A model generated the notes under the pieces. That model saw only the letters and a list, made by a program, of their open reading frames with translations, did no database searches and was not told where the DNA came from. Shown here in pieces: positions 1-6,339 of a DNA stretch of 9,962 nt (within the stretch, counting starts at the first letter, position 1; each line of letters begins with the position of its first letter). Source of the DNA: Clostridia bacterium (lineage in GTDB: Bacteria > Bacillota > Clostridia > Oscillospirales > Acutalibacteraceae); the NCBI GenBank assembly GCA_900763035.1, contig CAAFIS010000364.1, forward strand, positions 1-9,962, in the 5' to 3' direction. The position numbers were made by a program, and so were the translations under genes.

Positions 1-46
1 ATCTCTTCTGCCGCCGGAGGTGTCGTTATCTTTGGAAGAAGCAGCG

Positions 47-93
47 AAAGCGAAGTTCCCTCCGCCCAAACGGGCGGAGGGGACTTGTGCTTT
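47..93 (-). terminator. Long stem-loop, probable rho-independent terminator
   Basis: A perfect 10-base inverted repeat (ccctccgccc at 58-67, gggcggaggg at 72-81) encloses the loop aaac. The pairing continues outward through 53-57 and 82-86 with one G-U type pair. After a mismatch and a bulge, aaag (47-50) faces cttt (90-93). It starts about 30 bases after the stop codon of the minus-strand surface-protein gene, so it probably ends that transcript. Both outer arms are A/T-biased but neither carries a clean run of T, so it could also work, weakly, from the other side. Positions 1-46 hold nothing recognisable. Confidence 0.7.
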
Positions 94-123
94 TCATGAT
101 CGTCAGCCGATCGGCAACGGTCT

Positions 124-1287
124 TTAGTCAGCGACGACCTTGTACCAGTCGCCGTCCTGCACCACATGGTAGCCTTCAGCGACGAAGACTTCGTTGTCAC
201 CGAGGGTCGGATGGGACGGATCGTATTTGTAGAAGCTGCCGCCCTTGACGATGATCTTGGCGGTGCCTCTGTTCGCATTCAAAACATTGAGCGTATTGGC
301 AGGAACCGTCGCCTTGAACGTGCCACCGTTGATCACGATCGTAGCTTTCTCCGTCGCATAGATCAGATCGCAAGGCTCACCTTCGGGAACATTGACCTGA
401 CGGAAATCGCCGCCTTCGATCGTGACAGTGCTAGTCCCGCCAGCTTCGACCGCCATAGCCGCTCTATTGGCATAAACAGCATATACGTCCGCATTGATCG
501 TGAACTTAGCCGTGCCTTCAGCCTGCACAGCACCAAAGGCGCCGTTTGCCTGAACGTTCTCGTTGACCACGTGGGTCCCAGAACTGGCGCTCACCGTCGT
601 GATGATGGTCGAGGCCTTTTCGTCATACGTATCGTCAAAGCTGTCGCTCTCCACAGTCGCCTGCGTTGCGTTAACGACCAGCCCGAACCCCTTCAGAGAA
701 GGATGACGCCAAGACTGAACATTGTTGCCTTCATTACCGACCGTCGTCGGCATATACATAACGACGGCAAAAGGCTTGCTCTCTGCCCCGGCATTCAGAA
801 CTTTCCAACCATCGCTGATGCGAAGTTCTTTTCCCATAGACTTTTCACTGTCAGCGATCGACGCGATCGCGGCAGTGCGGTTCTCAAATGCACTCTCGGT
901 TTCGGCTGTGCCGATCTTCAAGAATTTGTCGATATAGAAGAGCTTGCCGTCAGCATTCTTGCCGCGCTCCATGTCATAGGAGTTCGTGGTCAGTTCGTAC
1001 TTCAGCGCCAAGTCGCCGGCGTTGATGACCTTCAGATAAACGACCTGCGTATATCCCGGCTCCCAAAGCGCATCTTCGTCAAAAAGAGGAGTGTTAGCCG
1101 TTGCCTTCGTCCAGTTGACCATATCTTTACTGAACATCAGTTCAACGTCCAGCCTGCCCGCTTGGATCCTGTTGACCCCCGTGCTGGCCGTGTCGGTGAA
1201 CCACGCGAAGGTGGAGCCGATCAGCATCGCGACGCACGCAACGATCGCCAGCGCGCTGGTCAGCAGTGCCCGTTTGGTGTTTGCCAT
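124..1287 (-). CDS. SipW-dependent-type signal peptide protein, TasA/camelysin-like with C-terminal beta-helix-like repeats
   Basis: Predicted exported protein of 387 residues. The start is the ATG at 1287, which has AAGGAGG 9 bases upstream; a longer in-frame start at 1332 has no such site and would put charged residues before the signal. Residues 1-30 form a signal peptide (MANTKRALL, a hydrophobic core, then GSTFAWFTD) and are followed by TGVNRIQAGRLDVEL. This layout is typical of substrates of the SipW signal peptidase such as TasA, CalY and their many clostridial relatives; cleavage probably falls near residues 28-30. Residues about 45-215 resemble the TasA-like beta-sandwich part. Residues about 240-355 carry repeated strands ending in GG (VTIEGGDF at 288-295, IVINGGTF at 317-324, IIVKGGSF at 345-352), as in right-handed beta-helix surface proteins. 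The tail GYHVVQDGDWYKVV is a common closing motif in such proteins. No sipW gene lies in the window. Cell-surface or matrix location is inferred; the exact role is unknown. By eye its GC content is lower than that of the neighbouring operon. Confidence 0.85.
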   Translation of the reverse strand: MANTKRALLTSALAIVACVAMLIGSTFAWFTDTASTGVNRIQAGRLDVELMFSKDMVNWTKATANTPLFDEDALWEPGYTQVVYLKVINAGDLALKYELTTNSYDMERGKNADGKLFYIDKFLKIGTAETESAFENRTAAIASIADSEKSMGKELRISDGWKVLNAGAESKPFAVVMYMPTTVGNEGNNVQSWRHPSLKGFGLVVNATQATVESDSFDDTYDEKASTIITTVSASSGTHVVNENVQANGAFGAVQAEGTAKFTINADVYAVYANRAAMAVEAGGTSTVTIEGGDFRQVNVPEGEPCDLIYATEKATIVINGGTFKATVPANTLNVLNANRGTAKIIVKGGSFYKYDPSHPTLGDNEVFVAEGYHVVQDGDWYKVVAD

Positions 1288-1296
1288 AATGTATAC

Positions 1297-1303
1297 CCTC
1301 CTT
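1297..1303 (-). promoter_or_regulatory. Ribosome binding site AAGGAGG for the surface-protein gene
   Basis: The minus strand reads AAGGAGG nine bases before the ATG at 1287. This near-perfect Shine-Dalgarno sequence decides the start codon against the upstream in-frame start at 1332. Confidence 0.9.
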
Positions 1304-1321
1304 AGATCTTCGCTGTCGGCC

Positions 1322-1338
1322 TGCCGCCTCATGCGGCA
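1322..1338 (-). other. Small hairpin in the 5' leader of the surface-protein gene
   Basis: tgccgc (1322-1327) and gcggca (1333-1338) are perfect complements around a 5-base loop. The hairpin sits about 15 bases downstream of the predicted transcription start and about 18 bases before the ribosome site. It does not cover the ribosome site. It may affect leader stability; no function is shown. Confidence 0.4.
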
Positions 1339-1358
1339 CGTCCCGATTAAGCAATCAC

Positions 1359-1367
1359 ATTATAGCA
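1359..1367 (-). promoter_or_regulatory. Extended -10 promoter of the surface-protein gene
   Basis: The minus strand reads TGC-TATAAT, a consensus -10 hexamer (1359-1364) with a TGn extension. No good -35 hexamer lies 16-18 bases upstream (TAGCAC at 17). The start point would be near 1352, giving a leader of about 65 bases. The weak -35 suggests dependence on the extended -10 or on an activator. Confidence 0.7.
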
Positions 1368-1409
1368 CACCGCGCCGACAAGTGCTAGAGGAAATGCCGA
1401 CAGGCCTCG

Positions 1410-1420
1410 CCCCCCCCCCC
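1410..1420 (-). repeat. Homopolymer tract: 11 C on plus strand (11 G on coding strand)
   Basis: An uninterrupted run of 11 C lies upstream of the surface-protein promoter, about 58-68 bases before the predicted transcription start. It is followed on the upstream side by an A/T-rich stretch (1422-1460). Runs of this length are prone to slipped-strand length change. It lies outside any coding region. Confidence 0.95.
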
Positions 1421-1448
1421 GTGAAATTTTTGTTTATTTTGCCATATT

Positions 1449-1495
1449 CAAGAAAAAATGAGCGATCCGCCGTTCTATCGACCGGCGGACCGCTC
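1449..1495 (-). terminator. Rho-independent terminator of the six-gene operon
   Basis: Stem arms at 1460-1472 and 1483-1495 pair over 13 positions with one mismatch (gagcg, tccgccg against cggcgga, cgctc). On the minus strand the stem is followed by ATTTTTTCTTG (1449-1459), a clear U-tract. It lies about 180 bases beyond the dehydrogenase stop codon and no other gene lies between. The trailer 1500-1640 holds smaller hairpins (for example cggca 1548-1552 with tgccg 1557-1561) and no convincing reading frame. The plus side also has T-rich bases after the stem, but nothing is transcribed into it from that side. Confidence 0.85.
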
Positions 1496-1642
1496 GATTT
1501 TGTGCATTTTTACAACGGTTTCCCCGGCTTTCCGCACCGGCTCTTCGCGGCATTTTTGCCGTTTCTCCGTTTTCGGCAGGCTGCCCTTACGCCCTGCGCC
1601 CGCTAAGGCGCGTCCAAAAACTTCCGCATGGCAGCGGTGGCG

Positions 1643-1706
1643 ATCGACGTGTCAGCGGGCACTGCCCGCAGCGCCCTTCATCGACTTGTCTGCGGGCACT
1701 GCCCGC
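1643..1706. repeat. Pair of 27-base direct repeats, each containing a palindrome
   Basis: Copy 1 is 1643-1669 and copy 2 is 1680-1706; they match at 25 of 27 bases and are offset by 37 bases. Each contains gcgggca-c-tgcccgc (1655-1669 and 1692-1706), a 7-base-pair hairpin with a one-base centre. Copy 2 lies inside the end of the dehydrogenase gene and copy 1 just beyond its stop codon. The arrangement resembles REP-like or other small palindromic intergenic elements, but the family is not recognised. Confidence 0.85.
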
Positions 1707-2652
1707 CCTGCACGACGTTTACCGGCGTGCCGCGCAGAAACTGCCGCAGGTTATCGGTCACGATGCCCAGAAGCCGCTGCCGCGTCGTCAGCGGCGCCCA
1801 CGCCACGTGCGGCGTGATCACGCAATTCGGCGCATGGAGCAGCGGACAGTCGGCCGCCATCGGCTCCGTTTCCAGCACGTCCACCGCCGCACCGGACAGC
1901 TGCCCGCTCTCCAGTGCGCGGCGCAGCGCCGCCTCGTCCACGATCGGGCCGCGCGCGGTGTTGATCAGCAGCGCGCCGCGCTTGCACAGCGCAAAGGCCG
2001 CATCGTCCAGCAGCCCGCGCGTCTGCGGCGTCAGCGGACAGTGCAGCGAGAGGATGTCCACCTGTGCCAGCAGCTGAGACAGGGAAACGAACGTCACGTC
2101 CGGATCCGTGCCGGGCGTGCGCGTGTGGACGAGCACCGTCAGCCCGAACGCCCGCGCGATGCGCGCCACGGCGCGCCCGATGTGACCGTAGCCGATCAGC
2201 CCGATCGTTTTGCCGCACAGCTCATCTGCGGCGAAAACGAAGGGCGAGAACGTCGTGCTGTTCACCCAACCGCCGTCGTGGACGAAACGGTCATACTCCG
2301 CCACATGGCTGTAGCGATCCAAGATCAGCGCCCAGACGTGCTGAGCCACCGCCTCGGTGGAATAGCTGCCCGCGTTGCACACCGTGATGCCCCGCGCCGC
2401 CGTGTACGCCAGATCGACGTTGTCGTATCCGGTCGCGAACAGGCCGATGAACCGCACCCGTTCGGCCAGACGCAGCGTGTCTGCGTTCATTTTCGTTTTG
2501 TTGCAAAGGATCGCGTCCGCCTCGGCCAGCCGCTGCGGCAGCTCCTCCGGTGCGGTGTGCGGATACACGGTCAGTTCGCCCAGCTCGCGCAGGCCGTCCA
2601 GCGGCAGATCGCCGCGAGTCACCGTATCCGCGTCCGGTATCACGATATGCAT
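1678..2652 (-). CDS. D-isomer-specific 2-hydroxyacid dehydrogenase (glycerate/hydroxypyruvate reductase-like)
   Basis: 324-residue cytoplasmic enzyme that reduces 2-oxoacids such as hydroxypyruvate or glyoxylate, or runs the reverse reaction. Visible motifs: the Rossmann loop GLIGYGHIG (151-159), the catalytic Arg in NTARGPIVDE (R234), Glu in DVLETEP (E263) and His in TPHVAWAP (H282), so the catalytic triad is complete. The second beta strand ends in HTRT (176-179) and lacks the Asp usual in NAD-specific members, so NADPH use is possible (inference). The start is the ATG at 2652, with a GGGAGGGG site 5 bases upstream; a GTG at 2670 overlaps the previous stop codon but is less likely. It is last in the operon, 14 bases after the DUF6062-like gene. 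The family usually ends near NVV; here about nine extra residues (GGQCPQTSR) are encoded by a palindromic repeat. The exact substrate cannot be told. Confidence 0.93.
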   Translation of the reverse strand: MHIVIPDADTVTRGDLPLDGLRELGELTVYPHTAPEELPQRLAEADAILCNKTKMNADTLRLAERVRFIGLFATGYDNVDLAYTAARGITVCNAGSYSTEAVAQHVWALILDRYSHVAEYDRFVHDGGWVNSTTFSPFVFAADELCGKTIGLIGYGHIGRAVARIARAFGLTVLVHTRTPGTDPDVTFVSLSQLLAQVDILSLHCPLTPQTRGLLDDAAFALCKRGALLINTARGPIVDEAALRRALESGQLSGAAVDVLETEPMAADCPLLHAPNCVITPHVAWAPLTTRQRLLGIVTDNLRQFLRGTPVNVVQGGQCPQTSR

Positions 2653-2666
2653 GGTGTCCCCTCCCG

Positions 2667-3359
2667 TCACGGCTCACGACCGGTCAGATAGCCGATCGCC
2701 CGCTCGATCGAATCGCGCGAGTTGCCCCAGTCCTCATTGTTCCAGGCATTGCGGTAGTCGTACATCTCGCAAAAATGGTGCACGTCCGCGCGCAGCTCGG
2801 TCAGATATCCCTGCGCCAGCCTCGCGGCCGCCTTGGCGAAATCGGACTGGTTTTTCTTGCCGATCGCATCACCGGCGGCATCCAGCAGCGCCGAAAAATG
2901 CGGCAGACACAGGCAGGGCTGCCGCTCGAACAAGGCGCGGAAATCCCGCTGCCCTTCCCACGTGCGGCAGACAGTGGCCAGCATCTTTTCCATCGCGCTG
3001 TCCACCTCGGCACAGACGAAGCAGCTCTCCCCCATGCGTCCGGCGGACTTGCCCTGCCGCTTGGCGGTGCGCCCGATCGGCAGCGGCCCGCCGAAGATCC
3101 GCTTGTCCACCTCGGCCAGATGGCTCTCCATCATCAGCGCGACGCTCAGACGGTTGCGGCGGCGCAGCATCATGCGATAGTGGTCGATGCAGAAGCCTTG
3201 CCGATTCGTTTCGATCCGAATGTCCGGCTCCATCATCGCCGCCCCGGTGATGTATTCCACCGCGCGGCTCTCCAGCTTGTCACGCAGACGGCAGACCGGG
3301 CAGCCGTCGCCCTCCTCGAACACTTCGGTCACCGGGATATTCGTGATATCGTAACGCAT
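2667..3359 (-). CDS. DUF6062-like cysteine-rich protein with two CxxC...CxxH modules
   Basis: 230-residue predicted cytoplasmic protein with no signal peptide or membrane segment. It resembles the clostridial DUF6062 family by its N-terminus (MRYDITNIPVTEVFE), followed by GCPVC; this assignment is from memory of the family. Four short metal-ligand-like motifs are spaced as two equal modules: C20-C23 with C57-H60, and C113-C116 with C151-H154. The distance from the first to the last pair is 37 and 38 residues, which suggests an internal duplication and two zinc (or other metal) sites. The region between the modules is basic (about 96-108). The start is the ATG at 3359 with AAAGGAG 7 bases upstream, 17 bases after the ymdB-like stop. 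The function is unknown; it lies between a phosphodiesterase and a dehydrogenase in one transcript. Confidence 0.8.
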   Translation of the reverse strand: MRYDITNIPVTEVFEEGDGCPVCRLRDKLESRAVEYITGAAMMEPDIRIETNRQGFCIDHYRMMLRRRNRLSVALMMESHLAEVDKRIFGGPLPIGRTAKRQGKSAGRMGESCFVCAEVDSAMEKMLATVCRTWEGQRDFRALFERQPCLCLPHFSALLDAAGDAIGKKNQSDFAKAAARLAQGYLTELRADVHHFCEMYDYRNAWNNEDWGNSRDSIERAIGYLTGREP

Positions 3360-3376
3360 GGGGCAACTCCTTTCGT

Positions 3377-4144
3377 TTAGGCGCGGATCCGTCGCACGGC
3401 GGTCGTGCGCCCCGTGCGGTCGTCCAGCGTGAACAGCACGCCGTCCATGGCACATTCGCCCTCGGCGGCAGCAAAACGCACCGGCAGCTTCGTGCGCATC
3501 CTTCGCACGGCCAGCGCGGGATCGACCCCAAGGCACGACTGCACGGGGCCGGTCATCCCGACGTCGGTGATGTAGCCCGTCCCGCCGGGCAGGATCTGCT
3601 CGTCCGCGGTGGCGACGTGCGTGTGCGTGCCGAACAGGGCGGAGATCCGCCCGTCGGCATAAAAGCCCAGCCCGCGCTTTTCTGCCGTAGCCTCGGCATG
3701 GAAGTCGACGATGCAAAAGCGCGGATCGCCCGCCTCGGCCAGCAAACGGTCGAGCGCGTCGAAGGGCGACTCCAGCGCCTCCATGTACACCGTCCCCAGC
3801 AGCGAGATCACCGTCACTCGAAAACGGCCGCGGTCGACCACGGTCATCCCGCGCCCCGGCGTGCCGTGCGGCATATTCGCCGGGCGCAGCAAAAACGGAT
3901 CGTCCTCCAGCCGATCGAAGATCTCGTGCCGGCGGAAGGTGTGGTTGCCGCCGGTCACCACGTCCGCACCGGCAGCATACAGCGCCTCCACGGAGCCGGG
4001 CAGCATCCCGTTGCCGTCGGCGGAGTTCTCTCCGTTGACGATGCACACGTCCGCCGCCGTTTCGCGTTTGATGCACGGCAGCACCCGCTGCAGGTGGCGG
4101 CAGCCGATACCGGCGACCACATCGCCGATGCACAGGACGTTCAT
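3377..4144 (-). CDS. YmdB-family metallophosphoesterase (TIGR00282 type)
   Basis: 255 residues, the normal family length. Members bind two metal ions and hydrolyse 2',3'-cyclic nucleotides; in Bacillus subtilis YmdB affects biofilm and motility gene expression. All expected ligands are visible: D8 in IGDVV, E39-N40 in NGEN, N67-H68 in GGNHTF, H149 in DFHAEATAEK, and H174 and H176 in GTHTHV, followed by GMTGP. The start is the ATG at 4144 with AAGGGAG 6 bases upstream. It is separated from fakA by 74 bases holding a strong hairpin, and is followed by the DUF6062-like gene after 17 bases. The cytoplasmic phosphodiesterase function is well supported by the motifs; the physiological substrate here is not known. 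Confidence 0.95.
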   Translation of the reverse strand: MNVLCIGDVVAGIGCRHLQRVLPCIKRETAADVCIVNGENSADGNGMLPGSVEALYAAGADVVTGGNHTFRRHEIFDRLEDDPFLLRPANMPHGTPGRGMTVVDRGRFRVTVISLLGTVYMEALESPFDALDRLLAEAGDPRFCIVDFHAEATAEKRGLGFYADGRISALFGTHTHVATADEQILPGGTGYITDVGMTGPVQSCLGVDPALAVRRMRTKLPVRFAAAEGECAMDGVLFTLDDRTGRTTAVRRIRA

Positions 4145-4163
4145 GTTCTTCTCCCTTCGGACA

Positions 4164-4206
4164 GAGGGACCGGATAAAGGCGGCTCGCGTCCTTATCCGG
4201 TCCCTC
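4164..4206 (-). other. Strong intercistronic hairpin between fakA and the ymdB-like gene
   Basis: Arms at 4164-4180 and 4191-4206 pair over 16 positions with a single bulged base around a 10-base loop. In the direction of transcription it is followed by CTGTCCGAAGGGAG, so there is no U-tract and a strong terminator is unlikely. It ends 7 bases before the ymdB-like ribosome site (4151-4157). It may act as an mRNA processing or stability element. On the plus strand it is followed, after 8 bases, by six T, but no gene is seen on that strand. Confidence 0.8.
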
Positions 4207-4218
4207 ACCGTTCGTTTT

Positions 4219-5886
4219 TTATTCGACGGAAACGATATAGTAGTATACGGGCTGTCCGCCGTTGACCAGCGAAACGTCCACGTCCTCGCCCAGCTTCGCG
4301 CGCACGCTCTCGCACACGCGCTCGGCTTCCTCGACGGGAACGTCGCTGCCGTGGATGACGGTCACGAAATTGACCTCACGTCCCGCGGCATGGCGGCCGG
4401 ACACCAGCGTTTTGATCAGCTTCGGCAGCGCGTGATCCAGCGAGGTGTCGACAAAGCTGAGCTTGCCGTTCTCCAGCGCCAGGATCTCGCCTTCCTTGAT
4501 CTTGCGGCCTTCGAAATCGCTGTCACGTGCGGCGAAGGTCACCGAACCGGTGGTCACGTTCTCGGCGGCGCGCTGCATGGCGACCAGATTGTCCTCCACA
4601 CCGGCGTCGGCATCGAAGGCCAGCATCGCGGCGATGCCCTGCGGCACGCTGCGCGTCGGCAGCACGCAGACACGACGGTCGGCCAGCGGCACGGCCTGCT
4701 CGGCAGCCAAGATGATGTTTTTATTGTTCGGCAGCACATACACGGTCTTGGCGGGCGTGGCCTCGATCGCCTGCAGGATATCGTCGGTCGACGGGTTCAT
4801 CGTCTGCCCGCCGGACACGACCCGGTCGCAGGACAGGTCGTCGCGGAACAGCGCCTGCAGCCCATCGCCCGCCGCCACCGCGACGAAGCCGAACTCGTTC
4901 TCCGGCTCGGCCCGCTGCGGGACCGGCTCGGCCGCGGCGGCGTTCTCTTCCTCCACCCAGCCCGCGTTCTCGTGCTGGATGCGCATATTCTCGACCTTGA
5001 CCGTTTCGAACTGCCCGAATTTCAGCGCTTCTTCCAGCGCCTTGCCCGGGTGGTTCGTATGCACGTGTACCTTGATGATCTCGTCGTCATCCACCACGAC
5101 CACGCAATCGCCGATGCTCTCCAGATAGGCGCGCAGCGCCAGCGGATCGCGGTCGCACCCCTTGGCGCGGCCGACGATGAACTCGGTGCAATAGGTGAAT
5201 TTGATGTCCTGCTCGAAGGAGGCGACGGCGTTCTTCTTCTGCGCCGCCGCAGCGGCAGGCTCGCTGCCGCCGACGACCTCGCCGCCCTTGAACACGTCCA
5301 GCATCGCGCCCATGATGATGCACAGGCCCTTGCCGCCCGCGTCGACGACGCCCGCCTTTTTCAGCTGCGGCAGCAGATCCGGCGTGCGGGCGAGCGACTG
5401 CTCCGCCTCGTCGCAGATCGCCTGCCACACGGCGATGGGGTCGCCGTCCTCCTGTGCCTTGGCCTTGCCGGCCGCGGCGGCTTCGCGCGCAACGGTCAGG
5501 ATCGTGCCCTCCGTCGGCTTCATCACCGCCTTGTAGGCAGCCTCCATGCCGAGGGTCAGCGCCTCGGCCAAGTCTGCGCCGTCGGCCTCGACCTTGCCCT
5601 TCAGCCCCTTGGAAAAGCCGCGGAACAGCAGCGACAGGATAACGCCGGAATTGCCGCGTGCGCCGCGCAGCAGCGCCGCGCTGGCCACGTCGGCCACCTC
5701 GGTCGCCGTCGGCTCGCTCAGGCGGGCAAGCTCCCGCGCGGCGTTGCCGATGGTCATGGACATATTCGTACCGGTGTCCCCATCGGGGACGGGGAAAACG
5801 TTCAGGGCGTCGACGTCCTGCTTGACGTTCTGCAATGCGTTGGACGCCGAGATCATCGCGTCGCGCAGCATAGATCCATTGATCAC
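4219..5886 (-). CDS. fakA: Fatty acid kinase ATP-binding subunit FakA (DAK2/YloV family)
   Basis: 555 residues. FakA phosphorylates fatty acids held by a partner FakB (DegV-family) protein, giving acyl-phosphate for phospholipid synthesis; no fakB is in the window. The N-terminal DhaL-like domain (about 1-195) has the ATP/Mg motif NVFPVPDGDTGTNM (29-42) and GARGNSGVILS (85-95). The middle domain shows Cys233 in FTYCTEF and HVH at 274-276, matching the zinc ligands described for the staphylococcal protein. After an Ala/Glu-rich linker (about 310-330) comes the DegV-like C-terminal domain ending GGQPVYYYIVSVE. The chosen start is the GTG at 5886: it has AAAAGGAG 9 bases upstream and gives the family N-terminus MINGSMLRDA. 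An in-frame ATG at 5907 lies upstream of that ribosome site. It follows the Asp23 gene, as in the yloU-yloV pair of B. subtilis. Confidence 0.95.
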   Translation of the reverse strand: MINGSMLRDAMISASNALQNVKQDVDALNVFPVPDGDTGTNMSMTIGNAARELARLSEPTATEVADVASAALLRGARGNSGVILSLLFRGFSKGLKGKVEADGADLAEALTLGMEAAYKAVMKPTEGTILTVAREAAAAGKAKAQEDGDPIAVWQAICDEAEQSLARTPDLLPQLKKAGVVDAGGKGLCIIMGAMLDVFKGGEVVGGSEPAAAAAQKKNAVASFEQDIKFTYCTEFIVGRAKGCDRDPLALRAYLESIGDCVVVVDDDEIIKVHVHTNHPGKALEEALKFGQFETVKVENMRIQHENAGWVEEENAAAAEPVPQRAEPENEFGFVAVAAGDGLQALFRDDLSCDRVVSGGQTMNPSTDDILQAIEATPAKTVYVLPNNKNIILAAEQAVPLADRRVCVLPTRSVPQGIAAMLAFDADAGVEDNLVAMQRAAENVTTGSVTFAARDSDFEGRKIKEGEILALENGKLSFVDTSLDHALPKLIKTLVSGRHAAGREVNFVTVIHGSDVPVEEAERVCESVRAKLGEDVDVSLVNGGQPVYYYIVSVE

Positions 5887-5895
5887 TTCATTGCA

Positions 5896-5903
5896 CTCCT
5901 TTT
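5896..5903 (-). promoter_or_regulatory. Ribosome binding site AAAAGGAG deciding a GTG start for fakA
   Basis: AAAAGGAG lies nine bases upstream of GTG at 5886. It lies inside the reading frame that would begin at ATG 5907, which therefore is unlikely to be the start. An out-of-frame ATG (ATG AAG TGA) lies between the site and the GTG, and its TGA overlaps the GTG. Confidence 0.8.
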
Positions 5904-5959
5904 GCATGGCGGGCGGATGATCGTGCTCACCGCTCTCCTATCGTTCCGGTGTCGACCGA

Positions 5960-6313
5960 TCATTCCGGCTTCATGCCGTCAACGAACACGTTCACCTTTT
6001 TCACCGTCAGTCCCGTCGCATCCTCCACGGTGTAGCGCACCTTGTGGACGATGCTTTTCGCGATCGCCGAGATGTTCATCCCGTAGATCACGGAGATATG
6101 CAGATCGACGACCAGCCGATCGCCCTCGCTGCGCACATGGACGCCGTCGTCGGCGTGGACACGGCGCGACAGCATGGAACGCAGGCCCTGCCGCGGGCCG
6201 CTGCGGACCATCCCCGCCACGCCGTAGCAGGAGGTCACGGCATACCCGATCAGATAGCGGAAATACTCCTGCGAGATCTCGATCGTACCGTAACGGTTGT
6301 CAATGCAGATCAT
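5960..6313 (-). CDS. Asp23/Gls24 family envelope stress protein (YloU-like)
   Basis: 117 residues, the usual size. Asp23/Gls24 proteins are small cytosolic, membrane-associated proteins linked to cell-envelope stress and homeostasis in Firmicutes. The N-terminus IDNRYGTIEISQEYF and the later VVDLHISVIYGMNISAIAKSIVHKVRYTVEDATGLTVKKVNVFVDGM are the two family signatures. The start is the ATG at 6313, with AAAGGTG 8 bases upstream; this matches where homologues begin. Starts at 6343 (overlapping the previous stop as ATGA) or 6349 would add an unmatched MAMTQEKKG leader with no good ribosome site. It lies 26 bases after the lipoprotein gene and 73 bases before fakA. The fixed partnership with fakA supports a membrane-lipid or envelope role. 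Confidence 0.94.
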   Translation of the reverse strand: MICIDNRYGTIEISQEYFRYLIGYAVTSCYGVAGMVRSGPRQGLRSMLSRRVHADDGVHVRSEGDRLVVDLHISVIYGMNISAIAKSIVHKVRYTVEDATGLTVKKVNVFVDGMKPE

Positions 6314-6339
6314 AGTCAACACACCTTTCTTCTCTTGTG

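Noticed and set aside
1..123. Short plus-strand open frames at the left edge as the end of an upstream gene
   Set aside because: Frames run through the terminator hairpin and show no recognisable protein; too little sequence to support a call.
166..1305. Plus-strand frame covering the surface-protein gene
   Set aside because: The minus-strand frame has a signal peptide, a perfect ribosome site, a promoter and a terminator; the plus frame has none of these.
1313..1403. Inverted repeat ctgtcggc (1313-1320) and gccgacag (1396-1403) flanking the surface-gene promoter, as an invertible promoter switch
   Set aside because: Only 8 bases match and the flanks do not extend the pairing; known invertible promoters have longer repeats and no recombinase gene is near. 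Chance is likely in GC-rich DNA.
1500..1640. Small coding gene in the operon trailer
   Set aside because: No frame has a start with a ribosome site and reasonable length; the stretch is made of small hairpins before the terminator.
2667..4208. Fusion of the ymdB-like region with the DUF6062-like gene as one 513-residue protein
   Set aside because: The frame is open across ymdB by chance; the DUF6062-like gene has its own ATG at 3359 and a good ribosome site, and the upstream part is a shadow of ymdB in another frame.
4351..6315. Long plus-strand open frame opposite fakA and asp23
   Set aside because: It is antisense to two well-recognised genes, is rich in Arg, His and Gln, has no family resemblance, and is expected opposite GC-rich codons.
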